DNA of 64,000 nt from Azorinus chamasolen. Lineage: Eukaryota; Mollusca; Bivalvia; Cardiida; Solecurtidae. Positions 44,111-56,394 of the stretch are shown one piece after another; the stretch's first letter is position 1; each line of letters starts with the position of its first letter. The stretch spans positions 78,055,417 to 78,119,416 of the forward strand of contig OY755243.1 of assembly GCA_963576725.1 (NCBI GenBank), read 5' to 3'. The notes below the pieces were generated by a model. That model made no database searches. It was given only the letters and a program-made list of their open reading frames with translations, and was not told the origin of the DNA. A program made the translations under genes and the position numbers.

Positions 44111-47100
44111 CTATTGGGGCGGAATGTGTCCACTTGGGACCACAGCCAATTTCTGTCTTGCCCTCTTGACCCACTTAGGAATGTTTGTACCCTCATAAGG
44201 CTTGAGCTTGTCATGATGGACCATTAGAATCCATCTGCAGAACAAAATTCTGGTCAGACATTTTTCTCTTGATGAGATATGGACCCTGGTAAGCCTTCTC
44301 TAACTTAGGGGTCACACCGAGCTTCCTAGCCTCAGAGAGGAACCAAACTACATCCCCTTGATGATATCTGTGAAGCATCGTATTTACATCATAGGCTTCT
44401 TTATTCCTTTTAGCAGCTGTAGACAAGTGTTGTCTGGCTATCTCGTGTGCATGTTGCATTCTCTGTCGCATTCCATGGACGAAGGCACCGTAAGTGGTTA
44501 CCTCCTCTTTACTCTTTTGTATGGTACTTGAAAATACCAACTCTGATGGAAGTCTAATTTCTCTTCCCATCACCATCATATTTGGTGTTAGACCCGTCGA
44601 AGTGTTGGGTGTAGCCCTATAGGCTCCAGCAATACAGCCCAAATTCAAATCCCAGTCAATTTGCTCGCCACACAGATAGGCCTTTATCATCCTTAACATG
44701 GTGCGGTTAAATCTCTCTGTCTGGCCATTGCACTTTGGATTTCTGGGGCTTGTTCTTGTCTTTCTCACCTCTAACATCCGGCACAACTCCTGAAACACGA
44801 TGCTCTCATAGTTGCGCCCCTGATCACTGTGTAAGTTGAGTGGGCAACCCCATCTAGAAATGACATCATTCAGTATAATACAAGCACAGGTCTCGGCTGT
44901 TTTATCTGCTACTGGGAAGATCTCCACATACTTTGAAAACAGGTCAGTTACCAGTAGGATGTACCTATTACCTCGAGTCGTCAAGGGAAGGGCCAAAGGT
45001 AATCTGTTGCTAGCACATCAAATGGAGCGCCTGTTTTTATTGTCCCCAAAGGGGCCCTAGGTGTCTTCATTGGCTTCTTGTCAGCTGCGCAGACATCACA
45101 CCCCTTGACATACACCGCGACATCTGACTTCAAACCATACCAATAGAACCTTTGTAATGCCTTCTCTGTTGTTTTCTTGGACCCAAAGTGTCCTGATAGG
45201 AGCGAATCATGCATCTGGTGTAGTATATTACTCCTCATTGTCTGTGGCACCACAAATTGGAGGTATTCCCCTGTACCATCTCTCTTTGTAAATGTTCTAA
45301 ATAGCACACCATCCACTACTGAAAGCATATCCCATATCACCCAGTAATGTCGGGAAGCTGGGCTCAAACCTGCTACCTCCTGGCTACTTGGTCGATCGCC
45401 TTTCTGTTTAGCTTTAAGTATGGGACCAATTGCCACATCTTTCTCCTGAAGTTCTCTGATGTCATCTATTGATTGACCTCCAGCCCATGTCCAGGTATAA
45501 GGTGAGGTCCTTGGCTTCGAGTTACTTGATGGTTTGACTGGTCGGATACAGCTTACATCGCCAACTGTCTGAGTTTGCTTCTCGTCTGCTATACCGGACA
45601 CTGTCTCTTGATTTCCCTCAGATAGTGTGGGAAACTGCACTTCATCATACAGACCTTGTAGCATCATGTCCTGACTTCGTTTCCAACATTTCTTACATGG
45701 GCCACACTTGAGTGGTTCCATGGTATCCACACTTGGGCAATCACATTCTCTGGGGTTTTGGCATCTTGACAAGGCATCACAGTGTCCCTGCTTCTTACCT
45801 GGTCTGTACTCGACCTCAAAGTCGTATTGGGAGAGAATCTCAATCCATCTAGCGGTCTTGCCTTTTGGCTCCTTCAGCCTAAATAGCCACCTTAATGTTT
45901 GGTGATCTGTTCGAACAATGAAGTGTCTGCCAAGCAAATATTGTCTGTAGTATTCTACGAAGTACCTTACTGCTAACAACTCCTTTTCCGTAATGCAGTA
46001 ATTCTTCTCAGCCTTGTTCAAGGCTCTACTGCCATAAGATATGACCATCTCACGGTTATTTTGCACTTGATGAAGGATACCCCCTATTCCTACATCTGAT
46101 GCATCTACATCTAGTATGAAAGCTCCTGCATCTTGCAATGGGTAGCTCATGATTTCTGGGCTCACAAGCGCCTTTTTCAGGTCTTCAAATGCAGACTGAC
46201 ATGCTGAGCTCCAAATGAATGTACTGTCCTTCTTTGTGAGATCTACCATAGGTCTCACAATCTTTGCGAAATTTTTCACAAATTTTCTGTAATAAGATCC
46301 CATTGCTACGAATTGTCTTATCTCTTGTGCAGTTTTGGGTACAGGCCATTCCATTATCTTGGAGATGTTGGAAGGATTAGGCCTAATCCCCTCACTTGAA
46401 ACCACATGTCCAAGAAAGATAACTTCTGTCTGGAGCAGTTTGCGTTTATCAGGTCGAAGCTTTAACCCTGCCTGCTGTATTCTCTCAAGCACCTGTGTTA
46501 CTCTGTCCATGTGCTCTTGAAATGTAGTTCCAAAAACTATGACATCGTCAATGTATATGAGGCAAGTCTCCCATTGAAGGCCTTGTAGTGCAAGTTTCAT
46601 TGTACGCTGGAAAGTGTTACAGCTATTATTTAAACCGAATGGCATTCTTGTCATCTCGTACTGCCCAAATTTACAAACGAATGCACTCTTTGGTATGTCC
46701 GATTCCTTAAGTGGGATTTGAAAATATCCACTGGTCAAGTCAAAAGTGCTAAACAGAGTTGCGCCTGCTACTGCATCTAAGCAATCCTGCACTCTTGGCA
46801 TGGGGTAGCCATCTGGTTTCTCCAGTTGGTTAACACGACGGTAGTCTACACATGGCCTTACATCTCCTGATTTCTGTCTGACTAAGACAATTGGGCTTGC
46901 CCATGGAGATGTGCTCTCTCTTATGACCCCCTTCGCCAGTAAATCCTCAATCGCCTTCTTCTCTTCATTGGCAAATGCTAATGGCACCCTCCTAGGACGT
47001 TGCTTAATGGGAGGGGCGTCTCCCGTCTCTATGTTGTGTTCCGTAAGGTTAGTCAGGCCAATATCCCATTCATGCCTCGAGAAACAGTCTTGAAACCTAT

Positions 47101-48082
47101 GGAGCATGTTTGCCATCTGCTGCCTTTCCTTAGGGTCCAGCCTCTCTGCTGAAGATTTGTATAGATCATGTAAATGTTCTGGGACTCTTGCTTCGCTTGA
47201 GGTATTTAATGGATGGGCTGATGCTTGCCTCACACTCTCAAATATAACCCGCCGCACGCTGCAGTTACTTGATTCTTCTGGCTCATACTCATGTCTTGTT
47301 AATATAGACTGTATACCCTCCACTGCTTCTGCCTGTCCAACAACAGAATCTTGTTTAACGGTCACCGCAGTAAGAAATGGGTTCAGCACTCTCACCTTAC
47401 TGGTGGCACCATTATTTATATTGACGAGCACCCTCGCCATCTGCAATGGGTATTCTTCACGGAAATGCTCAGTGGGCTCTACTATGTAATTGCAGGCCTG
47501 GCACCAGTCATCTGACTCTTTTCTTTCTATAAACACATCAAGCACTGCCTCGCTTTGTGGTGGAATGACAAAGTCATCTGCTGCTGTAACTTTTCTCATC
47601 CGGTCAGGAATGCCAATTTGAATGAGCGGTACTTCTCTCCCTTGAAGTAAAAGTTTCCCTTTGCTCAGTAGCATGTCTCCTGGACCCCCTTTGCCATTCT
47701 GAAAAATATCTACTCCAAGTAGAGCCTCATCATCTATGTCAGCTACTATCAATTCCTGCTTTAAATGCACTGGCCCAAGATCTATGTCGAAGACAGCCTT
47801 GCCATATTGCCTCAATGACGACCCGCCTGCACCAACCAAACTCACTGATTTACCGAGTTGCGGTCGTGTCTTGACGTCAAGTTTGTCATACACATGTTTT
47901 GCTATCACTGTCTTTGATGCTCCACTGTCTGCAGCAAATAATACGGGCAAGCCTTGAACTATTCCTTTAACATAAACACCATCTGACAAAGTTTTCTTTC
48001 TTTTAACAGATGTCAAATCCTCTAAGTAATCATGGCCCCTTTTATCCAGCTGGGCTTCCCTCTGGCCTTGAGAGATAGCCAT
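44111..48082 (-). pseudogene. pol: pol of element 2: protease, RT, RNase H, integrase; frameshifted
   Basis: It starts at its own ATG (MAISQGQREAQ), just past the gag end. Protease has ADSGAS. Reverse transcriptase has FDLTSGYFQIPL and an intact YIDD box. RNase H has LDVDASDVGIGG and RTDHQTLRWL. Integrase has an HHCC finger (HQMHD...CDVC), LATDYL, HSDQGRNY and GQTERFNR. The frame breaks at about 44985-44995, inside the integrase core, and again near 44215-44235. After the second break a further ~37 codons (HHDKLKPYEG..., the GPY/F-type end) run to a TAG at 44111-44113. All catalytic residues are present but split between frames. Confidence 0.9.
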
Positions 48083-48189
48083 TTCTAGTTTAAAGTACTG
48101 TTACTATTGTTCTGAACCGGTCTGCTTATTCCCTGTCTACCGCTATGTAATGGATGGTTGTTAGCATTGTTGATGCTCTGCCAGCCATT

Positions 48190-49968
48190 ATATCTGCATT
48201 CTCGAGCATAGTGTCCTGTTACCGCATTTGAAGCATGTCACATTAGTTCGTCGGCCAGGCTCCTTTTTCAGTGCTGGCTTATCTTGGGAGGCTCCATTTT
48301 GTATATTTGGACAACTAGGTTTAGACAACTCTTCTATCTTTTGCAGTAACTGTTTCAAAAGCTTTGTGTTCTCGGATGCTTCATCTTTCATCTGCTTTAC
48401 TTCGTTTTCAGGTGACGTTTTCTTTTTACTTGCCTGCTGCTTTCCAATTTCTTTAACTGGGACCCGTCTGGCATTTTCTAAGTTATCTGTATTCTCGTCT
48501 TCTGAGCTATCTTCGCTACCACTGTAACCATTGTCAAGCACTGTTCTACAAGCATACTTCTTTGCCTTCTTATCTGTGGGGTGGTTAGTATAACACTGTC
48601 TTCTAGTCTGTATGAAATTAACGACATGGTAGACTGCATCATTAATATTATCTGGTTCCTTATGAAACTCAACCTCAAATCTTGCTTCATCATCACGAAG
48701 ACCATCAAGGAATCGTCTCACAAGGTCCTCTTGCCTGATATGTTCGTCTCTTGACTTGTGTGCCCTGTCATACAATCTTTTCAGCTCAGCTGCAAACTCC
48801 TTTGCTGTCTCTCCAACCCTTTGGACTCTCCTTGAAAACTTGGCTGCAAATGTTTTTGATGTTTCAATTCTCCTATATCTGCTATTTAGTTCCTTTATGA
48901 GCTCATAATAATCAGACCATGTAGACCTTGGCAGTTGAATAAATACAAAATCACCTGCTTCTCCTTGGAGTCTAGGCAATAACTGATCCAACATGGTGTC
49001 TTCATCCCAGCCACGTCTAGCAGCAATCATTTCGAAGCGGTTTATCCAGACTTGCCAGCTTTCCTTTCCTGTAAAAGCCGGTAACTTTAACTCGGCAGCA
49101 TTTGTCATTGCTCGGGTTATCCCCCTTGGTCCAAATTGTCTCCCTTGCAATCGAGCATTCCGACATGGGGAACTGACATCTCGCTGATTTGCCTCTCTGT
49201 CATATTGATTTCCCTCATAATGTCTCGGTACCCGCCTATGCTCATCTATGTGTGGTCTTTCATCAGAGAATTGGCTGGAGTGTATCTGCTAGCCGCTATC
49301 ATAGAGCTTCTTCTGGGACCTTCTACCCTCGGTTGATGTGAATTGTTTGCATCAATGCCTTCTTGCTCAGCTTGTGACATATCACAGCCCCTGTGTGCAT
49401 GGTGTCTAACCCGTCGGTTCTCTCCAGCTGCTGCTGTAGGACTTGTCATAGACCTGTTCTGCCCTGATGTTTCACCATCAGCATGTCGCACCACAGTTTC
49501 TCTCTCATTAGGCTGCGTTGTATCAGAATTATTCTTGAGCTCCAGTAATGCTGAGACGACAGATTTCAAGACCTGAGTTATATCACCCATGTTTCCGCAT
49601 GCTTGTTCATTGTTCAGGTGGATACCGCTATGACGTCTACCAACTTCATATGACTGTGACTCTGCTTGAGTCATTCCATGTGACTGCCACTCTGTATGCC
49701 TATTGTCAACCAGACCCATTGGTATGGTACTCCCATTACCGTCTGCCATCATAGTTGGTGGACTTTGACTGATTAGAATCTCCAGATCTCTGTCCCCATT
49801 ACTGTTGGTAACCTCTGCATCTTCTGGATCCACCCTGGTTTGTTCAATGTTGGTTAGGTCAACACGTGTCTTGGTCACCTCCTCTTTCTCGAGGTCGATC
49901 TCAGATATTTCGTCACCCTCGCCTTCAATCACTGATAGTCTGTCACTCATCAGCTTTCTTCTAGGCAT
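48190..49968 (-). pseudogene. gag: gag of element 2, frameshifted, zinc knuckle broken
   Basis: The first frame (49968-49246, start MPRRKLMSDRL) is acidic and polar. The frame changes near 49250-49290, and the second part (to 48188) carries the capsid region (LPAFTGKESWQVWINRFE ... RRFLDGLRDDEARF). It ends in a zinc knuckle that begins CFKCGN and then loses frame at about 48203-48215, so the His and last Cys are in another frame. Two separate indels therefore interrupt gag. Confidence 0.85.
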
Positions 49969-50014
49969 CTTATAAGGTTCGTATCACTGGATCTACTGTG
50001 TTAAAATTTAGCAG

Positions 50015-50032
50015 ATCCCACCGCTGCCACCA
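50015..50032 (-). other. Primer-binding site of element 2 (tRNA-Leu type)
   Basis: Minus strand TGGTGGCAGCGGTGGGAT, 7 bases inside the 5' LTR. It is complementary to the 3' end of metazoan tRNA-Leu(AAG), ...TCCCACCGCTGCCA plus CCA, from my knowledge of that tRNA. Confidence 0.8.
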
Positions 50033-50039
50033 TGAAATA

Positions 50040-51400
50040 TGTAGTGCGCTCGTGAAGCACGTGCCGAGCAGTCTCTCGGTATATGGGTAGCGTGATCAGA
50101 CTCGCTCGACACCAAAAGTTTGTAAATAAGTAAACTAAAATGGACTTCGCTTAAAGAAATTAAAAGAGAACAGGAAGGAAGTGTGAAATAAAGATAGCAA
50201 TGTAATTCTGGTTCCCTCTCTTTATTCACCAGTACAGTCAACAAATATCTGGATTCAAATGGGAACTGATCAATATATCTGTCTCAGAACTATGCCTAAC
50301 AATAAACAATTAAAGTCTGGGTCTACCCAGTTTTCACTATAGATCTATCACTATTAATGACCATCCAGTATTTCCCCAAGGAGTGAACAGTAAATGTTTA
50401 ATTCCTAATATCAAGAGTCAGCGATCATAATTTAGATCTATAATTTAATAAAGAAAAATAGAGTAAAAGAATAAAATATATGTCTTCTATTCCAAACGCT
50501 TTAAGTTCAGATAAAGAATTATTATCTCTAAGGCTACTCTTAAAGCTTGAGCATAAGATTCAAGCAACAGTAAAGCCTCCCACTAAGTATATTCATTAAA
50601 AGTATTAAAGTAGATCTATGAACTTATTAAAATAAAAGAGTAGAATTAAATATCAACCTAAAGATAGCGATTAATATAGAGGTGGTTTCTATGATTAACC
50701 AGTGCGAAGTCCCTGAACTGCCGAAAACGGCGTCTTTTATAGACCAAAGAACGAAATTACGTGCCAAGCACGCGAATCCAAGGTAACAATTGCACAAAAA
50801 TCTCACAAACGTCGCTTGTGGAACTTTGCACGTCGTTCCACATCAACATTGGTGTGAAAACTGTGGGATTTGGTGAGATTCTGGTGCAACGTCATTGCGC
50901 TATACATGTTAAGAATACCAAAAATACAGTACACATCGATAAAGAATTGAAAATTAAACACTTTCTTAAATTAACTTTCTATAACAAAATTTACCTTTAA
51001 ATTCTAAAATGTATGAGGTTTGTTTCTGCCACTCAGGATCAAACTGCAGAAATATGGGCTTTGTAGACTTTTGGATTAAACTTAATAAACTAGAGATTTT
51101 GACAGAGAGGAGACGCGGATATAAATAGAATGTATCAAAATACCTGTCCCACAATGCAATTCCAATATGGCGGCAGTTACAAACTACTCAAAGTTCCATC
51201 AACATAAAACCTTATTATCATCGTGGAAATCAAGGATATAAGGTAAAATCTGATAGTTCTAGGAAGATCTAGTCCTATTACACATTGCTAGATAACTGTC
51301 ACATTGCATAGTAGAGAATTAAAGGTAAAATCGGGGCTTCTTTACATAGTCATGCTTGACCCCATTTGACCTGATGTTACGAGAAAACTGGGTCACTACA
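50040..51400 (-). repeat. 5' LTR of element 2
   Basis: 1361 bp, same length as the 3' LTR; differences include agagcc/agagtc, gtctga/gtatga and cggtcc/cggggc. Confidence 0.9.
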
Positions 51401-52275
51401 TTACCCCCCTCTTAAAGTGTTTAAGTTCCAACAAACACCTAACAACAAAAATATCTTAAACCGCAAACTACGTAACCATCTATGGCTAACACTTAAGTCT
51501 TAGCACCTTATCACAAATATACCAACAAACTCTATACCAAGTTTCATAAACATAGCATCAACCCCAATAAACATTAGTTTTCCTGAGATAAATGAATTGT
51601 CACAAGAAGTGGTTATGGTCCTTTTGAAATTGGCTCAATTCTGCCTTTAAGTAACCAATTCAATTTCAATTATGAAATTGGTCCAAAACACCAGTCCTAT
51701 ATAAATTTAGCTAAAATGTATGGCGCGCAGAACTCTCCATCCATTTTAGCAATGCACTCTATATACATAACACTTCTTGTGAACACATACAATTTAAGGC
51801 ATAACTCCTTATCTTATACCACCTATTTTGATGCAATAAATCATTTAACAAGATGCCCATGCACATAGTGCATTCGAGACTAACAGTTGAGAAACACTAA
51901 CAATAGTAATAATAACATCAAACCAACAATTGTCGAAACATGTGTACACTATTGTACAAATACTAGAATTACCACAACGATAAATTTCTGCATTGGAAAA
52001 TGTAACACTCCAGTGTAAATTTATCATTTGCACTGGAGTGTTGATCTACCAACAACATCTTTCCTAAATTTCAAGTTAAAACTACCGCGTACAGAGCGGC
52101 TACTACAGCTATAAAAACATCAGACCAATGAGTATAGACACAACCGTACATCATTGCGAAAATATTAAAATTACCACAACAATAAAGTTGCTGTATTAGA
52201 AGACGTAACACTCCAGTGTAAATTTATACTTTGCACTGGAGTGTCGGTCTACCAATCACATCCTTCTCAATTCCA
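51401..52275 (-). mobile_element. Partial second copy of element 2 upstream of its 5' LTR
   Basis: It is nearly identical to 40631-41505, meaning the purine tract and internal 3' region of element 2 including two hairpin units. This sequence does not belong outside a normal LTR. It indicates a tandem arrangement (internal-LTR-internal-LTR) cut off at 52275, just after the second hairpin. No matching target duplicate lies at 39265-39269. Confidence 0.85.
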
Positions 52276-52343
52276 ATAGCAAGCTTTGTCACACAATCAT
52301 TCAAACCTGGGCACATCGTAAATCTTTGTTTTAAACATATTTA

Positions 52344-53307
52344 TTATACCCCCCTTTTGAAAAAATGGGGGTATATTGCTTTGCACATGTCGGTCGGTCT
52401 GTAGATCGATGGTTTCCGATCGATAACTAATAAACGACTTGGCGTAGAATCTTCAAACTTGCTGTGTTGGTTGGTCATGACAACTAAATGACCCCTGTTG
52501 TTGTTGAGGTCACTAGGTCAAAGGTCAAAGTCACCATGATCTTAAATGGTGAAATATTTTCCGATCAATAACTGCTCAAGGGTTTGGCTTAGGATCTTCA
52601 AACTTGCTGAGGTGGGTGGTCATCATCACTAGATGACCCCTATTGATTTTGAGGTCACTTGGTCAAGACCACTAGATGATCACTGTTATTTTTGAGGTCA
52701 AAGGTCAAGGTCACCATGACCTTAACTGGTAAAATGGTTTCTGATCAATAACTGCTCAAGGATTTGGCTTAGGGTCTTCAAACATGCTGTGGTGGTTTGT
52801 CGTGACCACTAGATGACCCCATTGTTTTTTAGGTCACTAGGTCAAAGATCAAGGTCACCATGACCTCAACTGGTGAAATGGTTTCCGATTAATAATTGCT
52901 CAAGGGTTTGGCTTAGGCTCCTCAAAATTGCTGTGGTGGTTTCTCATGACCACTAGATGACCCCTATTGTTTTGAGGTCACTAGGTCAAAGGTCAAGGTC
53001 ACCATGTACTTAAAATATGAAATGGTATCCGACCAATAAATGCTCAATGGTTTGGTTTTGGATCTTCAAACTTGCTACGGTGTTTGTTCATGACCACTAG
53101 ATGACACCTATAGTTGTTGAGGTCACTAGGTCAAAGGTCAAGATCACCATGACCTTAACTTGTGGAACGTTTTCAGATTAATAAACAATCAGTGGTTTGG
53201 CTTAGGATCTTCAAAGTTGCTGTGGTGATTAGTCATGACCACTGGATGATCTCTGTAGTTGAGGTCACTAGATCAAATGTCAGGGGGGTCTGGGGTATAC
53301 ATGTTTT
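52344..53307. mobile_element. Helentron-like element (family 4) with 'tcaaggtcacc' tandem units
   Basis: The 5' hairpin 'ataccccccttttgaaaaaa' with 'tgggggtat' is followed by 'tattgctttgcac'. About six ~160-bp units contain 'gaccactagatgacccc' and 'gtcaaaggtcaaggtcacc'. The 3' side has 'ggggggtctggggtat' and 'acatgtttta'. The 3' hairpin is not clear. Confidence 0.6.
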
Positions 53308-53871
53308 AGAATTTATAATCTTCACAACAGCAGGTGTTAAGTGCTTGTGTGGCGGCCGTAAAACGTCGCCCCGTACTTCATTCTCAGTGTTGTTATACCT
53401 TCTGATCCTTCGAAATCATGAATTTCAGTACTTCTTGTTCTGAAAATTGAATACCGCTTAAGCTGGTGCTAGGGGGCGTGAGCAGTGTTGCACTTTCAAT
53501 TACTGTTCATGAACAGACTCAATAAAACCGAGTCTGCAATTTTCTCTTTTTGTGTTGCAATGTTTGCTCTCGGGGGATCACCCCCTTTCAGAATTTATAA
53601 TCTTCACAACAGCAGGTGTTCAGTGCTTGTGTGGCGGCCGTAAAACGTCGCCCCGTACTTCATTCGCAGTGTTGTTATATCTTCTGATCCTTCGAGATCA
53701 TGAATTTCAGTACTTCTTGTTCTGAAAATTGAATACCGCTTAAGCCGGTGCTAGGGGGCGTAAGCAGTGTTGCACTTTCAATTACTGTTCATGAACAGAC
53801 TCAATAAAACCGAGTCTGTAATTATCTCTTTTTGTGTTGCAATTTTTGCTCTCGGGGGATCACCCCCTTTC
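53308..53871. repeat. Tandem duplication, 2 x 282 bp
   Basis: The two units (53308-53589 and 53590-53871) are about 97% identical by eye. Each holds 'gtgtggcggccgtaaaacgt', 'cttaagctggtgctaggggg', an inverted pair 'cagactc...gagtctg' around 'aataaa', and 'gggggatcaccccc'. The G+C-rich blocks stand out. A third unit begins ('agaattta') and stops. The identity is unknown; the 'aataaa' and inverted pairs recall a solo LTR or a tandem satellite. Confidence 0.75.
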
Positions 53872-54740
53872 AGAATTTACCTCTTGTATGTAAATATTTG
53901 CAGTAATATTGTACAAACACAAGGGAAAAAGGAATGGAAACGAAAGCAAAACTGCTAATTCTGTTTCTCTATCACATGTCACCTACACTCGCTTTATACA
54001 GAACTGAATGCAGAGTACATGTATAAAACTAGCAATGAAATAAACTAAAATAACCAAATCATAACATTCGGCAATGAGAGAGACCATTGTTATTGTTGAT
54101 ATATGCTCATTACTACGTATCACCTGTGTGGTAATATTTATAAATAGTTTTGAAACAAATGCATATACTTCAACAGTTTTAATGAACATGAAAACAAATT
54201 TAAAAGTATTTTATGACCGTTGTAATCTTTAGCACTCTACTGACGAACTAAGGGAAGTAACCAATCCGGTTAACCGGTTACGGATTTTGCAAACGGTTAA
54301 TCGCCATTTCGTAATCGGCAACGGTTAACCGGATAATCGTCTCGGCACTATTGCAAACAGAGCAGATCCAGATCAGACTGCTCCTTACAAGCCGTCTGAT
54401 AAGGAACTACTTTGTTTCCCTGAGGAATAATATAGATTTGATCTGCAGTTTCTGCCATGGCATGGCATTTCTGTGTACAATCCCATTTAAAAGTAATATA
54501 ACTTTATTAATATTCTATGGAGTAAAAGTTAATAAACTGTGTGGTCTTTAAAAGCAGACGGTGCTTAAACCCATTCCCTCGTACTTACGCATTTGGACCC
54601 CTCTGTAAAAATCACTTTTTAGCTCATCTGTTTCAAAGAAATCACGAGCTATTGTCGTAACTCCGGCGTCCGCGTCGTCGTTGTCCGAAATCTTAACATT
54701 GACCATAACTTCTTCAATTTTTCATATACAACCTTCGTTT
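53872..54740. other. Non-coding with MITE palindrome
   Basis: A polar palindrome lies at 54352-54412 ('tgcaaacagagcagatccag' to 'ggaactactttgttt'). The block at 54265-54335 repeats 'ggttaaccgg' and 'ggttaatcg'. No gene is seen. Confidence 0.55.
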
Positions 54741-55480
54741 TTATGCCCCCAAAGCTAGGTTTTGGAGGCATATAGTAATCGCACCGTGCGTGCGTGCGTG
54801 CGTGCGTGTGTGTGCACCTTTTGTCCGGAGTATATTTCCTTTGTCACATCAGCTACGGATACCAAATTTGGTGTGTGAGTTGATCTTGGGATGGTGGTGT
54901 GTCGCGTACCATGTTCAGGTCACTGTGACCTTGACCTTTGACCTCAATTTTACAAAAAGCTTGTCCGGAGCATATCTCCTACACCTTACCACCTACGAAT
55001 TTCTTTATTTAGCGTGTGAGTTCATCTTGGGATGGCGAAGTGTCGCGTACCATTTTCAGTCACTGTGACCTTGACCTTGACCTTTGACCTCGATTTTACA
55101 AAAAGCTTATACCTTACCAGCTACAAAAACCTTGTCCGGAGTATATCTCCTATACCTTACCCGCTAAGGATTCCAAATTTGGTGTGTGAGTTCATCTTGG
55201 GATGGCGGAGTGTCGCGTACCATTTTCAGGTCACTGTGACCTTGACCTTGACCTTTGACCTCGATTTTACAAAAAGCTTGTCCGGAGCATATCTCCTATA
55301 CCTTACCAGTTACGGATTCCGAATTTGGCGTGTGAGTTCATCTTGGGATTGCGGAGTGTCGCGTTCCATTTTCAGGTCACTGTGACATTGACCTTTGACC
55401 TCGATTTTACAAAAAGCTTGTCTGGAGAATATCTCTTTACCTTATCAGCTACGGATTCCAAATTTGACCCATTGTCTTTT
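54741..55480. mobile_element. Helentron-like element (family 5), 3' end missing
   Basis: The T-run and 5' hairpin 'atgcccccaaagctaggttt' with 'ggaggcat' are followed by (cgtg)n. Then come four to five ~160-bp units containing 'aaaaagcttgtccggagcat', 'ttcatcttgggatggcg' and 'tgaccttgacctttgacctc'. The sequence changes at about 55470 with no 3' terminus. Plus-strand frames here are repeat translations. Confidence 0.6.
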
Positions 55481-56394
55481 TTTAAAACGTTAAGAATTTA
55501 CCCAGGATCTGTTTTTAACGTTGACAATCAACCCCAGGGTCCTTTTTAACGTTGAGAATGACCTAGGGTCATTTTTATATAAGTTTCGACCCCTGGCTCT
55601 TCTCTTAGCTATCATAATCGTCAACGGTTCTGTTTTTAATGTTAAGAGCTGACTCCTGTGTCATTTTTAACAGCATCAAAAGTTCATGTTACACCTGCAT
55701 TACATTGTATTGTTTTTCCGCCAAAATGCATTTCGGTGTCAAACACTTTGGGGCATTTGTCACCCGTGACGACTCTCTTATTTGGTATGCATGTTCGTCT
55801 TGACAATGACGACAGACGAGTGTTGGCACCCGCTTGCGGTGCTCATGTTAAACCATTGGAGCAAATGCTCTGATTATCACAATGGTTTAAAAACTACAAC
55901 ATTCTAAAAACAAACTCTTTTCTAGTAGTCCCTCTCAGTACATTTCTTGAAAGAGGTTGTTTCTAAAAATAGCATATGTGGTAATGGGTTAATGCAGGAC
56001 AAATTTAATGCTAAACGAGCTTTTTGCATAACGTTTTTGAATGACAAACAGTCCATTAAATGGAATGATAGCAATATAACAATATAGTATTTAGTTTATT
56101 TTGTAAACAGAACATGATAGGGTCAGACCAATGCATTATAAGTTTTACTACATGATCGGAATCACGAGAGTTAACCCTTACAACGCTAAATTTTCAAATG
56201 GACTAATCCAAAATTCAAACAGATCAAGTAAATGGTGACTATCTAAGTTTTTTAAAGAATATTGTAATATGACAAACATTGTAGACCCAGATAAGAGGGC
56301 TCCTCTAGGAGCCCTCTCATCCGGGTCTACAATGTTTACAATGGACATTAGTGACCCGTGTCCCGCGCTGTAAGGGTTAAATGTCTAATATATA

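Larger units (their letters stand above)
39270..51400 (-). mobile_element. Ty3/gypsy LTR retrotransposon with long LTRs (element 2)
   Basis: 12.1 kb on the minus strand. Two LTRs of 1361 bp bracket gag and pol. The LTR ends are a 7-bp inverted pair (TGTAGTG/CACTACA). A primer site and a purine tract sit correctly inside the LTRs. LTRs differ at about four positions, so insertion is recent, yet gag and pol have several frameshifts. No target duplication is visible, because the right side continues into a partial second copy (51401-52275). Confidence 0.92.

Noticed and set aside
49136..49754. Plus-strand frames opposite gag of element 2
   Set aside because: They are shadows of the minus-strand gag; all domain evidence is on the minus strand.
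54790..55549. Secreted repeat proteins on the plus strand
   Set aside because: Frames follow the ~160-bp tandem unit of a family 5 element and differ in each unit.
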